Of a DNA stretch of 64,000 bases, positions 8,846-17,252 are shown piece by piece. The position numbers and the translations under genes are program-made. Numbering within the stretch: the stretch's first letter is position 1; every line of letters starts with the position of its first letter. Source of the stretch: JAGTVG01 sp964389805. Its GTDB lineage: Bacteria; Bacteroidota; Bacteroidia; Cytophagales; Cyclobacteriaceae. Location of the stretch: assembly GCA_964389805.1 (NCBI GenBank), contig CAYMFU010000117.1, forward strand, positions 50,553 to 114,552, given 5' to 3'. The notes beneath the pieces were generated by a model. It had not been told where the DNA came from. It saw nothing but the letters and a program-made list of their open reading frames with translations, and made no database searches.

Positions 8846-10609
8846 ATGAAATATAGATTTAATTACCTCATTTATACTACATTCCTTTTATTTGTTGCTG
8901 CTGTTTTCAATCAAGAAAGTAAGGCACAGCGAGTTGAGGATATTTTTAAAGCGGCGGGCACCCCTTCTAACCCTAAGGTGGCTGTAAGTTGGAACAGGTA
9001 CAATACCTATGATGGAATTTCATCGATATGTGATCAACTGGTTAAAGCCTACCCCAACCTGATAAGCAAAAAATCGATTGGCAAATCCTATGAAGGCAGG
9101 GATATATGGGTTCTTGAAATTACTGATTCCAGAACATTACCAGCACAGGATAAACCTGGATTTTATATAGACGGCAATATTCACAGCAATGAGATCCAGG
9201 GTAGCGAGATCAGTTTATATACAGCCTGGTATCTGGTAGAATCTTATAATGAGAATGCATTTATAAATACATTGTTAATAGAGAAGGTGTTTTATATAGT
9301 TCCCACTATTAATCCTGATGCGAGAGATAATTTTATGAAAGCGCCAAATACTGCCAATACACCTCGCTCAGGAATGATCCCTTTCGATGATGACAGGGAC
9401 GGACTGGAAGATGAGGATGGCCTTGATGATGTAAATGGAGATGGACATGTCACCTACATGCGGAGAAAAAATCCGAATGGGCGTTATAAAATAGATCCGG
9501 AAAATCCAAAGTGGTTGATCAGGGCTGACCCTGACGAGGCCGGTCAATATGAATTCCTGGGCACTGAGGGCTTCGATAATGATGGAGATGGAATGGTAAA
9601 TGAAGACCGTGTCGGCGGATATTATGACCCAAACAGAGACTGGGGTTGGGACTGGCAGCCTGATTATATTCAATTTGGTGCTCTGAAATATCCATTTTCT
9701 GTTCCTGAAAACAGGGCTGTAGCAGAATTCGTGATGGCTCATCCGAATATCGCAGGCGCGCAGAGTTACCATAATTCAGGTGGCATGATCTTAAGAGGAC
9801 CGGGATCCGCATCTGATGAAGCTTCATTTCATGACACAGATAAGCCTGTTTATGATGCCATAGGTAAATTAGGAGCTAAAATCATTCCAGGATATGAATA
9901 TATGGTACTATTTGCTGATTTGTATCCGGCTTTTGGTGGAGAACTGAGTTGGTTTCACGGAGGGCGGGGAATATTTACATTTACCAATGAATTGTTTACC
10001 AGTAAATATCTATTCAATAAGGATTATAAAAATTACAATGAAAGGATGAAAGATGCCTTTGACTTTGACAAATATCTTTTATTTGAAGATTCATATGTAG
10101 AATGGACTCCTTATGACCACCCGATATACGGGGAAATTGAAGTTGGTGGATTTAAAAGAAATTATTCAAGAGCTAATCCCGGATTCCTGCTTGAAAGTGA
10201 TGCACATCGTAACATGGCTTTTACGATCTTTCATGCCTATCATACACCCAAATTGGTTGTAGAAGAGGTAAAGGAAAAGGACCTGGGGAAAGGGCTTAAA
10301 GAAATAACAGTGACGATCGCTAACAAAAGGATGATCCCGACACATTCAGGAAATGATGTGCAAAACAAAATTAATCCTCCTGATTATATAGGCATTGAAG
10401 GTGCTGAGGTTATTGCTGGAATGATCGTATTGGATGAAGATCTGAAGATGACCAAGGAACAACAATTCAATCCAGAGCAGATTGAAGTACAAAACATACC
10501 CGGCATGGGAGTAGTTACCGTTCGATGGATTATTTCAGGTGAAAAGGATTTCAGTATAAATGTGGATAGCCAGAAAGGAGGAAAACTTACCTGGTCCAAA
10601 AAATCTTAG
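8846..10609 (+). CDS. M14 family zinc carboxypeptidase, exported
   Basis: A 587-residue protein with a signal peptide (LIYTTFLLFVAAVF, cleavage after SKAQ). A GTG at 8837 is in frame, but the ATG at 8846 starts directly before the basic n-region. The zinc site GNIHSNEIQG gives His113 and Glu116; the third ligand is His309 (QSYHNSGG), the substrate-binding Asn-Arg is in DPNRDWGW, and the catalytic Glu is at 382 in FTNELF. An insert of about 70 residues carries DxDxDG-like loops (DDDRDG, DVNGDG, DNDGDG) that may bind calcium. It starts 10 bases after its inactive paralogue and so is translated from the same transcript. Predicted to remove C-terminal residues from exported or environmental peptides. 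Confidence 0.9.
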   Translation: MKYRFNYLIYTTFLLFVAAVFNQESKAQRVEDIFKAAGTPSNPKVAVSWNRYNTYDGISSICDQLVKAYPNLISKKSIGKSYEGRDIWVLEITDSRTLPAQDKPGFYIDGNIHSNEIQGSEISLYTAWYLVESYNENAFINTLLIEKVFYIVPTINPDARDNFMKAPNTANTPRSGMIPFDDDRDGLEDEDGLDDVNGDGHVTYMRRKNPNGRYKIDPENPKWLIRADPDEAGQYEFLGTEGFDNDGDGMVNEDRVGGYYDPNRDWGWDWQPDYIQFGALKYPFSVPENRAVAEFVMAHPNIAGAQSYHNSGGMILRGPGSASDEASFHDTDKPVYDAIGKLGAKIIPGYEYMVLFADLYPAFGGELSWFHGGRGIFTFTNELFTSKYLFNKDYKNYNERMKDAFDFDKYLLFEDSYVEWTPYDHPIYGEIEVGGFKRNYSRANPGFLLESDAHRNMAFTIFHAYHTPKLVVEEVKEKDLGKGLKEITVTIANKRMIPTHSGNDVQNKINPPDYIGIEGAEVIAGMIVLDEDLKMTKEQQFNPEQIEVQNIPGMGVVTVRWIISGEKDFSINVDSQKGGKLTWSKKS

Positions 10610-10644
10610 TAAATCCTCCTGGATCTTAATAAAATATGATCCGG

Positions 10645-10673
10645 TTATCAGAATTGTATCTGAATCCTGATAA
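10645..10673. repeat. Interrupted inverted repeat upstream of the pcrA promoter
   Basis: TTATCAG at 10645-10651 and CTGATAA at 10667-10673 form perfect 7-base arms around a 15-base centre. No T run follows, so it is not an obvious terminator. It ends 9 bases before the TACCTTTG box, where a repressor or activator could act. Function is unproven. Confidence 0.4.
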
Positions 10674-10682
10674 ACTAATACT

Positions 10683-10690
10683 TACCTTTG
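10683..10690 (+). promoter_or_regulatory. Probable -7 promoter box for the helicase gene
   Basis: TACCTTTG matches TAnnTTTG exactly, 64 bases before the helicase ATG. The nearest TTG upstream (10654-10656) is 26 bases away, longer than the usual 19-21, so the -33 part is weak or atypical. Confidence 0.45.
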
Positions 10691-10754
10691 TGGCTAAGAA
10701 AAATTGTTCAACATTATAACATGGAATACATCATTATCCGCTTAATTTGCAAAG

Positions 10755-13031
10755 ATGAATGATAGCAGTTCACCAGATTATCTACAGGAATTAAACGAAG
10801 CTCAATGTAAAGCTGTTCTTAATATCGAAGGCCCTTCATTGATCATCGCCGGAGCGGGTTCAGGGAAAACCAGGGTACTGACTTACCGTATAGCCCATCT
10901 GATCAAAGCACATCATATTGATCCATTTAATATTCTTGCACTGACCTTCACGAATAAGGCCGCCAGCGAAATGCGGGAACGTATTGAAAAAATAGTTGGG
11001 AATGATGCAAAAAATATCTGGATGGGTACATTTCATTCTGTTTTTGCTAAAATTTTAAGAATAGAAGGTCATCTTTTAGGCTTCCCAAGCAATTTTTCAA
11101 TTTATGATACGGATGATTCGAAATCCTTATTGAAATCAATTATTAAAGAACTCAATCTGGATGACAAGGTTTATAAGCCCAATGTAGTTTATAACCGGAT
11201 ATCAGGTGCAAAGAACAGGTTGATATCCTGGCGGGAATATCAGAACAACCCTGTGTATAAAGCTGATGATGTGAGCGCTATGAAACCCGAACTGGGGAGG
11301 ATCTATCAGATCTATGTAGAAAGGTGTTTCAAGGCGTCAGCTATGGATTTTGATGACCTCCTGTTCAATACCTATATACTGTTTCGGGATCATACTGATG
11401 TACTGAATAAATATCAACAATTCTTCCATTATGTGCTGATCGACGAGTTTCAAGACACCAACATTGCGCAGTATATTATCACAAAGAAATTATCTGCTGT
11501 TAGGCAGAATATTTCTGTAGTAGGTGACGATGCTCAGAGCATTTATGCCTTCCGTGGTGCAGAAATACATAATATCTTGAACCTTGAAAAGGATTATCCG
11601 GATCTTAAGATCTTTAAATTAGAACAAAATTACCGCTCAACCCAGAATATTGTTAATGCCGCTAATACGGTTATAAAAAGAAACAAAGCTCAGTTGCCTA
11701 AAAAACTTTGGACAAGTAACTCAGAGGGTGATCTAATCGAACTGATCAAAGCCAATTCCGATAACGAAGAAGGCAAACTGGTTGCTTCTGCCATTTTCGA
11801 AGCGAAGGCCAACAGGCAATTGCATAATGAAGACTTTGTAGTACTGTACAGGACAAATAGTCAATCCCGGGCAATAGAAGAAGCATTGCGCAGGATGAAC
11901 ATCAAATATAGAGTGGTGGGAGGTCTTTCCTTCTATCAACGCCGTGAGATCAAAGACCTCTTATGTTATCTGCGTTTTTCCGTTAACCATAATGACGAAG
12001 AAGCACTGAAGCGAATTATTAACCTTCCGAAAAGAGGCATTGGCGCAGGAACTATAAATAAGATCATTGTAAATGCAAATGAGAACCAGCTGAGTTTATG
12101 GGAAGTCATTTCCAATATTAACGAATTCGGGGCAGGACGTGCAGTCGGGAATATTCTTGAATTTTCAAATCTTATTAAGCGATTTGAAATTGAAATTCAA
12201 AAGAAGGATGCTTACGAAGCATCAAATCTTATAGCTAAAGAATCCGGATTATTACGTGATCTGTATGATGATAAAACCATAGAGGGTCTTAACCGGTATG
12301 AAAACGTTCAGGAACTGCTAAATGCGATAAAAGAGTTTGTTGACAACGAAGAGAATGAGGATAAAAGCCTGTCATCTTTTTTACAATCAGTAGCTTTGAT
12401 CACCAACCTTGATGAAGATGACAAGGAGGATCAGGACAGAGTGACCCTGATGACCATTCACATGGCCAAAGGACTGGAATTTAACCAGGTATTTATAGTC
12501 GGTATGGAGGAGGATCTCTTCCCTTCGCAAATGATGCTTGCCAGCAGGGCTGATCTGGAAGAAGAAAGAAGGTTGTTCTATGTAGCGATGACACGTGCCA
12601 GGATTAAGCTGGTTTTATCATATGCTATTACCCGGTATCGCTTCGGGAGGTTGAAAAGTTGCGATCCAAGCCGGTTTATTGATGATATCGATCCACGATA
12701 TATTAAAATGACAAGAAGCGCATTCCCTAAGATTGAAAATAATATATTATCTTCAACTTTTTCAAGACAGGGTAACAATAGCTATGCGCACAACCTCAAA
12801 AAGGTAGTCAACAAATCACCGGTTAAAAAGCATACGCCCTCACCTGGGTTTCAACCAAGCGATACGACATATCTGGAAAAAGGAATGAAAGTCGAACATC
12901 AAAAATTCGGTTATGGAAAGGTAATAGAAATGGATATCGATGGGGCTAATAAAAAGGCTAAAGTTAAATTTGATAATTTTGGGGAGAAAACATTATTGCT
13001 TACTTTTGCAAAGCTCAGGATATGTAATTAA
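10755..13031 (+). CDS. pcrA: UvrD/PcrA-family ATP-dependent DNA helicase
   Basis: A 758-residue superfamily 1A helicase that unwinds DNA 3' to 5' in repair and replication restart. It has the Q-motif LNEAQCKAV, Walker A AGAGSGKT (residues 32-39), DEFQDTN near residue 231, GDDAQSIYAFRGA, the YRSTQNI motif, MTIHMAKGLEF and VAMTRARIKL. The C-terminus ends with a Tudor-like module (KGMKVEHQKFGYGKVIEM), which in PcrA contacts RNA polymerase. That tail and the length favour PcrA/UvrD over Rep. A promoter for the next gene lies inside its last codons. Confidence 0.93.
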   Translation: MNDSSSPDYLQELNEAQCKAVLNIEGPSLIIAGAGSGKTRVLTYRIAHLIKAHHIDPFNILALTFTNKAASEMRERIEKIVGNDAKNIWMGTFHSVFAKILRIEGHLLGFPSNFSIYDTDDSKSLLKSIIKELNLDDKVYKPNVVYNRISGAKNRLISWREYQNNPVYKADDVSAMKPELGRIYQIYVERCFKASAMDFDDLLFNTYILFRDHTDVLNKYQQFFHYVLIDEFQDTNIAQYIITKKLSAVRQNISVVGDDAQSIYAFRGAEIHNILNLEKDYPDLKIFKLEQNYRSTQNIVNAANTVIKRNKAQLPKKLWTSNSEGDLIELIKANSDNEEGKLVASAIFEAKANRQLHNEDFVVLYRTNSQSRAIEEALRRMNIKYRVVGGLSFYQRREIKDLLCYLRFSVNHNDEEALKRIINLPKRGIGAGTINKIIVNANENQLSLWEVISNINEFGAGRAVGNILEFSNLIKRFEIEIQKKDAYEASNLIAKESGLLRDLYDDKTIEGLNRYENVQELLNAIKEFVDNEENEDKSLSSFLQSVALITNLDEDDKEDQDRVTLMTIHMAKGLEFNQVFIVGMEEDLFPSQMMLASRADLEEERRLFYVAMTRARIKLVLSYAITRYRFGRLKSCDPSRFIDDIDPRYIKMTRSAFPKIENNILSSTFSRQGNNSYAHNLKKVVNKSPVKKHTPSPGFQPSDTTYLEKGMKVEHQKFGYGKVIEMDIDGANKKAKVKFDNFGEKTLLLTFAKLRICN
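12978..13008 (+). promoter_or_regulatory. Internal promoter for DUF4290-murA inside the end of pcrA
   Basis: TTTG at 12978-12981, a 19-base spacer and TACTTTTG at 13001-13008 together match the Bacteroidota -33/-7 promoter in both sequence and spacing. This is the best full match I found in the window. It lies within the last 20 codons of the helicase gene and about 60 bases before the DUF4290 start, so DUF4290 and murA could be transcribed independently of the helicase. Confidence 0.5.
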
Positions 13032-13067
13032 TCCTCATAAATAAATAGCTTACCTAAAAATACAGGA

Positions 13068-13718
13068 ATGAAAGATTATAATACGCAGAGAGATCGCTTA
13101 GTTTTAAAGGAATACGGGAGGAATGTGCAGATGCTTGTAGATTACCTGATGAATATAGAGGACATGGATAAGAGAAATGCCAGCGCCAAAGCCCTTGTTG
13201 ATCTCATGAAACAAATTAATCCCTCTGTAAAGGAAGGGAGTGAAGACACTCAGAAGCTTTGGGATGACCTGGTCATAATGTCTGATTTTAAATTGGAAAT
13301 AGATAGCCCCTTCCCAAAACCAGATAAGGATCTGCTTTTAAAGAAACCCGACAGGTTAGGCTATAAAGACAAGAAAATAATATTTAAGCATTACGGCCTT
13401 AACATACAATTAATGGTGGATCATGCATTGACTCTTGAAGATCTAAAAGAGAGGGAAGAGGCAGTTATATATATTGGTAGACTAATGAAAAGCTTTGCCA
13501 GTATCTGGAATAGGGATAATCTGGACGATGCAGTGATCCTTCATAATATTAGGGATTTATCCGGGGGGAAACTGGATATCGATCTTGACAAAGTAAGAGA
13601 AAATAACCTGTTCAATAACCTTGTCAGAGAGAAGCCAAAGAGCTATTCTAACAGCAACGACAGAGACAGAGACAGGGATAGAGGAAGAAACAAAAGACCC
13701 CGAAGAAAAAGAAATTAA
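13068..13718 (+). CDS. DUF4290 family protein, translationally linked to murA
   Basis: A 216-residue mostly helical protein of DUF4290, a family I know only from Bacteroidota, where it regularly precedes murA. Two related helical segments are visible: EYGRNVQMLVDYLMNIED near residue 16 and HYGLNIQLMVDHALTLED near residue 107, suggesting an internal duplication. The end is a basic, disordered tail with an Arg-Asp dipeptide repeat (RDRDRDRGRNKRPRRKRN) that could bind nucleic acid or an acidic partner. Its stop shares the base A13718 with the murA start (TAATG), so translation is probably coupled. Function is unknown; the pairing hints at cell-wall control. Confidence 0.85.
   Translation: MKDYNTQRDRLVLKEYGRNVQMLVDYLMNIEDMDKRNASAKALVDLMKQINPSVKEGSEDTQKLWDDLVIMSDFKLEIDSPFPKPDKDLLLKKPDRLGYKDKKIIFKHYGLNIQLMVDHALTLEDLKEREEAVIYIGRLMKSFASIWNRDNLDDAVILHNIRDLSGGKLDIDLDKVRENNLFNNLVREKPKSYSNSNDRDRDRDRGRNKRPRRKRN
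13659..13682 (+). repeat. Hexanucleotide repeat encoding the Arg-Asp tail of DUF4290
   Basis: Copies of GACAGA, the last ones diverged, encode alternating Arg-Asp. It is a short low-complexity coding repeat and could vary in length by slippage without shifting the frame. Confidence 0.6.
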
Positions 13719-15028
13719 TGCTTTCTTTTAGAATTGAAGGCGGCCACGTACTAAATGGGGATATCACTCCCCAGGGGGCAAAGAACGAGGCACTTCAGAT
13801 CATAAGTGCTACGTTGCTTACTTCTGAGCCTGTTACAATTCATAATATTCCCGATATCAGGGATGTAAATGCACTTGTCGATATCCTGGGGGATCTGGGT
13901 GTTTCAATTGAGGAAAAGGGTGCAGGCACCTGTATCTTCCGCGCTGAAGATTTGGATATATCATATCTGGGGACAGAAACCTATAACCAGAAAGCCTCAA
14001 CTTTACGGGGATCAATAATGATCCTGGGCCCTTTGCTGGCAAGGTATAAAAAAGCGAAAATACCAAAACCGGGAGGAGATAAAATTGGAAGAAGAAGGCT
14101 AGACACTCATTTCTTCGGCTTTGAAAAACTAGGCGCAAAGTTCAATTACGATAAAAGCCAGGATTACTTCACTATAGATGCCACAAATCTTAAGGGAAAT
14201 TATATGCTTCTCGATGAGGCATCCGTAACAGGAACTGCAAATATTCTTATGGCAGCATCTCTGGCCCAGGGAAAGACAGTCATTTATAATGCCGCCTGCG
14301 AACCATATGTACAACAGCTTTGTAGAATGCTGAATTCCATGGGAGCTGACATTAGTGGAATCGGGAGTAACTTGCTCACCATTAACGGAGCTGATTCTTT
14401 ACATGGCACAGAACACACCCTGCATCCCGACATGATTGAGATCGGAAGTTTTATTGGCTTAGCTGCAATGACCCGTTCAGAGATCACCATTAAAAATGTA
14501 TCCCGGGAATATCTTGGTCTTATTCCGGAGGTTTTTAATCGATTGGGAATACAAATTAATTTTAAGGAAAATGATCTTTTTATTCCCGCTCATGATCATT
14601 ATGAAATTGAGACATTTATTGATGGCTCGATTATGACGATATCTGATGCGATCTGGCCTGGATTTTCACCTGATTTATTAAGCATCGCACTGGTAGTGGC
14701 TACCCAGGCGAAAGGTACTGTATTAATACATCAGAAAATGTTTGAAAGCAGGCTATTTTTTGTTGATAAACTGATCGATATGGGCGCGCAAATTATTTTA
14801 TGTGATCCCCACAGGGCAACTGTAATTGGTCTCGATAGAAAATTCACATTAAAGGGCATTCAAATGAGTTCTCCCGACATTCGGGCTGGCGTTGCCCTAC
14901 TTATTGCAGCCCTATCCGCTGAAGGTACGAGCATTATATCAAATGTGGAACAGATCGATCGTGGTTATCAGTTTATCGATAAAAGGTTAAATGCGCTTGG
15001 TGCTAAGATTGTTCGATTGGAAAACTGA
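13718..15028 (+). CDS. murA: UDP-N-acetylglucosamine 1-carboxyvinyltransferase
   Basis: A 436-residue enolpyruvyl transferase that catalyses the first committed step of peptidoglycan synthesis in the cytoplasm. The start MLSFRIEGGHVLNG, the KNEALQI motif (Lys22-Asn23) and the inverted alpha/beta repeats fit MurA. In the active-site loop PGGDKIGRRRLDTH, Asp121 replaces the Cys (Cys115 in E. coli) that fosfomycin alkylates. Asp-type MurA enzymes are known to work and to resist fosfomycin, so this gene should give intrinsic resistance. It converges on dnaN with only 8 bases between the stops. Confidence 0.95.
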   Translation: MLSFRIEGGHVLNGDITPQGAKNEALQIISATLLTSEPVTIHNIPDIRDVNALVDILGDLGVSIEEKGAGTCIFRAEDLDISYLGTETYNQKASTLRGSIMILGPLLARYKKAKIPKPGGDKIGRRRLDTHFFGFEKLGAKFNYDKSQDYFTIDATNLKGNYMLLDEASVTGTANILMAASLAQGKTVIYNAACEPYVQQLCRMLNSMGADISGIGSNLLTINGADSLHGTEHTLHPDMIEIGSFIGLAAMTRSEITIKNVSREYLGLIPEVFNRLGIQINFKENDLFIPAHDHYEIETFIDGSIMTISDAIWPGFSPDLLSIALVVATQAKGTVLIHQKMFESRLFFVDKLIDMGAQIILCDPHRATVIGLDRKFTLKGIQMSSPDIRAGVALLIAALSAEGTSIISNVEQIDRGYQFIDKRLNALGAKIVRLEN

Positions 15029-15036
15029 TTAATTTA

Positions 15037-16161
15037 TCAGGTATAATTATTCAGCATAACAGGCATTACAAGCATAAGCAGATCTTCACCCTCACCTTGT
15101 TCCTTCGGAACGATCAATCCAGCACGATTAGATTCAGATAGCCTTAACAAAACTTCCGAACTTTCCATATTGGTCAGCATTTCAATCAGAAATCTTGCGT
15201 TAAAACCTATCACAATATCTTCTCCATCATGCTCACAGCTTAACCGTTCATTGGCTTCATTGGAAAAATCCAGGTCCTCAGCGGATATTTGCAATTCGCT
15301 TCCGGTTATCTTAAGCTTTACCTGGTTAGTGGTCTTATTGGCGTATATGGCAATACGCTTAAGCGAACTCAGAAATTCCATACGATTGATTGTCATGATG
15401 TTATCATTATCAGCAGGAATTACATTTTCATAATCCGGATACCTTTCATCTATCAGGCGGCAGATCATTCGAACATGACTGAATTCAAAAAACGCATTGG
15501 ATAAATTATACTCTACCGAAACACCTGAGCTTTCAGTTGGCAATACATTTTTCAATAAATTTAAGGCCTTCCTGGGAATTATTATTGCGTTTTGACTATC
15601 CGAAGCAATATCACTTCTTTGGTATTTAATCAGTCTATGTCCATCGGTGGCAACGAAAGTAGAGTTCCCTTCATCAATATTCAGATATACACCCGTCATG
15701 GCTGGTCGTAATTCATCATTGCTCGTCGCGAATATGGTATTCGATATAGCTGTCGAAAGCACCTCAGAAGACATTTCAACTGAGAATCCATCGCTTACAT
15801 TTGGAACCTTGGGAAAATCGGTGGCGTTCTCTCCCGATAATTTGTATCGGCCATTATCAGAATTGATTTCTATACTATAAGATTCCTCATCTATTGAGAA
15901 GGTCACAGGTTGTTCTGGCAGGTTTTTGAGTGTATCTAATAATATTTTGGCAGGCACGGCGATGCTTCCTGTTTCTTTTGCTTCGACTTCAATTTCGGTG
16001 ATCATTGAGGTTTGCAGATCTGATGCCGTAATAGTTAGTTTACCCGATTCAATTTCAAATAAAAAGTTTTCAAGTATTGGCACTACAGGATTGGTTGTGA
16101 TCACTCCATTAATATTTTGAAGTTCCTTCAGCAGTGCTGATGATGTAACAATGAATTTCAT
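15037..16161 (-). CDS. dnaN: DNA polymerase III beta sliding clamp
   Basis: A 374-residue protein of normal DnaN length with three similar clamp domains. Typical segments are MKFIVTSSALLKELQNINGVI, the LPEQPVTF region of domain 1, VATDGHRLI in domain 2 and the C-terminal VMPVML that forms the partner-binding pocket. It holds replicative polymerase and repair enzymes on DNA. dnaA and recF are not adjacent, which is common in Bacteroidota. It is read leftward from a 168-base divergent region shared with the purine phosphorylase gene. Confidence 0.96.
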   Translation of the reverse strand: MKFIVTSSALLKELQNINGVITTNPVVPILENFLFEIESGKLTITASDLQTSMITEIEVEAKETGSIAVPAKILLDTLKNLPEQPVTFSIDEESYSIEINSDNGRYKLSGENATDFPKVPNVSDGFSVEMSSEVLSTAISNTIFATSNDELRPAMTGVYLNIDEGNSTFVATDGHRLIKYQRSDIASDSQNAIIIPRKALNLLKNVLPTESSGVSVEYNLSNAFFEFSHVRMICRLIDERYPDYENVIPADNDNIMTINRMEFLSSLKRIAIYANKTTNQVKLKITGSELQISAEDLDFSNEANERLSCEHDGEDIVIGFNARFLIEMLTNMESSEVLLRLSESNRAGLIVPKEQGEGEDLLMLVMPVMLNNYT

Positions 16162-16227
16162 AAGTTTCTGAAAAATATTTGTGTGAATTTATCAGTTAAA
16201 GTTATAAATATTATTCTAAATAATTAT

Positions 16228-16298
16228 AAAAATGGATATCCCTAAATATAATGTTTATTAATATTGTATTCAACACAAATAAAGGGATATATTTTTTT
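16228..16298. repeat. Long inverted repeat between dnaN and the purine phosphorylase gene
   Basis: ATATCCCT at 16236-16243 pairs with AGGGATAT at 16283-16290. The match extends outward with three mismatches to 16-base arms rich in A on the left and T on the right, around a loop of about 39 bases. The stretch sits in the divergent region (16162-16329), where promoters of both genes must lie. It could be an operator or cruciform-prone site. No convincing TAnnTTTG box is visible here on either strand. Confidence 0.4.
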
Positions 16299-16329
16299 TA
16301 CCTTATTAATTAAATCAATTTGAAGCATT

Positions 16330-17142
16330 ATGCTGGATAAAATCAAGGAAACCACAAAATTCATAAAAGATATAGTGGGCGAAGAGCCCGAAGTTGGAAT
16401 AATTTTAGGTACTGGATTAGGGGCCCTGGTCAATGAAATAGACATAAGCAAAACAATTCTTTACGAAAACATCCCAAACTTCCCGGTATCAACGGTAGAG
16501 AGTCATTCAGGAAAATTGATCTTTGGAACGCTGGGAGGTAAACGTGTGGTAGTTATGCAGGGAAGATTTCATTATTATGAGGGGTATGATATGCAACAGA
16601 TCACCTTTCCTGTACGGGTAATGAAATTTTTGGGAATTGAAAAACTATTTATTTCAAATGCTTCCGGAGGCTTAAGGAAGGACCAGAACATAAGTGATCT
16701 AATGATTCTAAGTGATCATATTAGCCTGCTGCCTGATAATCCCTTGCGCGGAAAAAATCTGGTTGAATTGGGACCAAGATTTCCGGATATGAGTGATGCT
16801 TATGACCAAGGCCTGATCAAAAGGGCACTTGAAATAGCAAAAAATAATAATATTAAAGTGCATACCGGTGTATATGCTGCCGTTCCAGGCCCAAATCTTG
16901 AAACACCGGCTGAATACAAATATCTTAGTATTATTGGTGCTCATGCGGTTGGTATGTCAACAATACCGGAAAACCTGGTGGCCAGACAGATGGGCATACC
17001 CTGTTTTGCCATCTCTGTGATCACTGATTTAGGCGTTGAAGGAAAGATAAAGAAAGTAAAGCTGGAGGAGGTTATAGATGCTGCTGCAAAAGCAGAACCC
17101 AGGATGACACTACTTATGAAAAAGCTCATCAGTTCTATTTGA
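16330..17142 (+). CDS. Purine nucleoside phosphorylase (inosine/guanosine type)
   Basis: A 270-residue trimeric-type PNP, which splits purine nucleosides with phosphate to free base and ribose 1-phosphate for salvage. Motifs include the phosphate loop GTGLGALV, ESHSGKLIFG, GRFHYYEGYD, SNASGGL, and the family signature GVYAAVPGPNLETPAEY near residue 180. The base-site Asn in VITDLGVEG is replaced, compared with the common VTN.A form, by Asp, which may affect base preference; I see the change but not its effect. It stands alone on this strand. Confidence 0.92.
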   Translation: MLDKIKETTKFIKDIVGEEPEVGIILGTGLGALVNEIDISKTILYENIPNFPVSTVESHSGKLIFGTLGGKRVVVMQGRFHYYEGYDMQQITFPVRVMKFLGIEKLFISNASGGLRKDQNISDLMILSDHISLLPDNPLRGKNLVELGPRFPDMSDAYDQGLIKRALEIAKNNNIKVHTGVYAAVPGPNLETPAEYKYLSIIGAHAVGMSTIPENLVARQMGIPCFAISVITDLGVEGKIKKVKLEEVIDAAAKAEPRMTLLMKKLISSI

Positions 17143-17161
17143 TAATTTATATCAATTTTTT
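17139..17161 (+). terminator. Weak terminator after the purine phosphorylase gene
   Basis: TTGATA and TATCAA form a 6-bp AT-rich stem with a 5-base loop, and six T follow. The left arm overlaps the TGA stop. The stem is weak, but the position between convergent genes suits a terminator. Confidence 0.35.
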
Positions 17162-17252
17162 GATTAGAATAGATCTACTTTAAAGTTGGGGAGTTTCTTT
17201 CGGTGGGTTATCTGGAAAAAAGTTTGATTTATAAATTACCCGCCCTTATACT

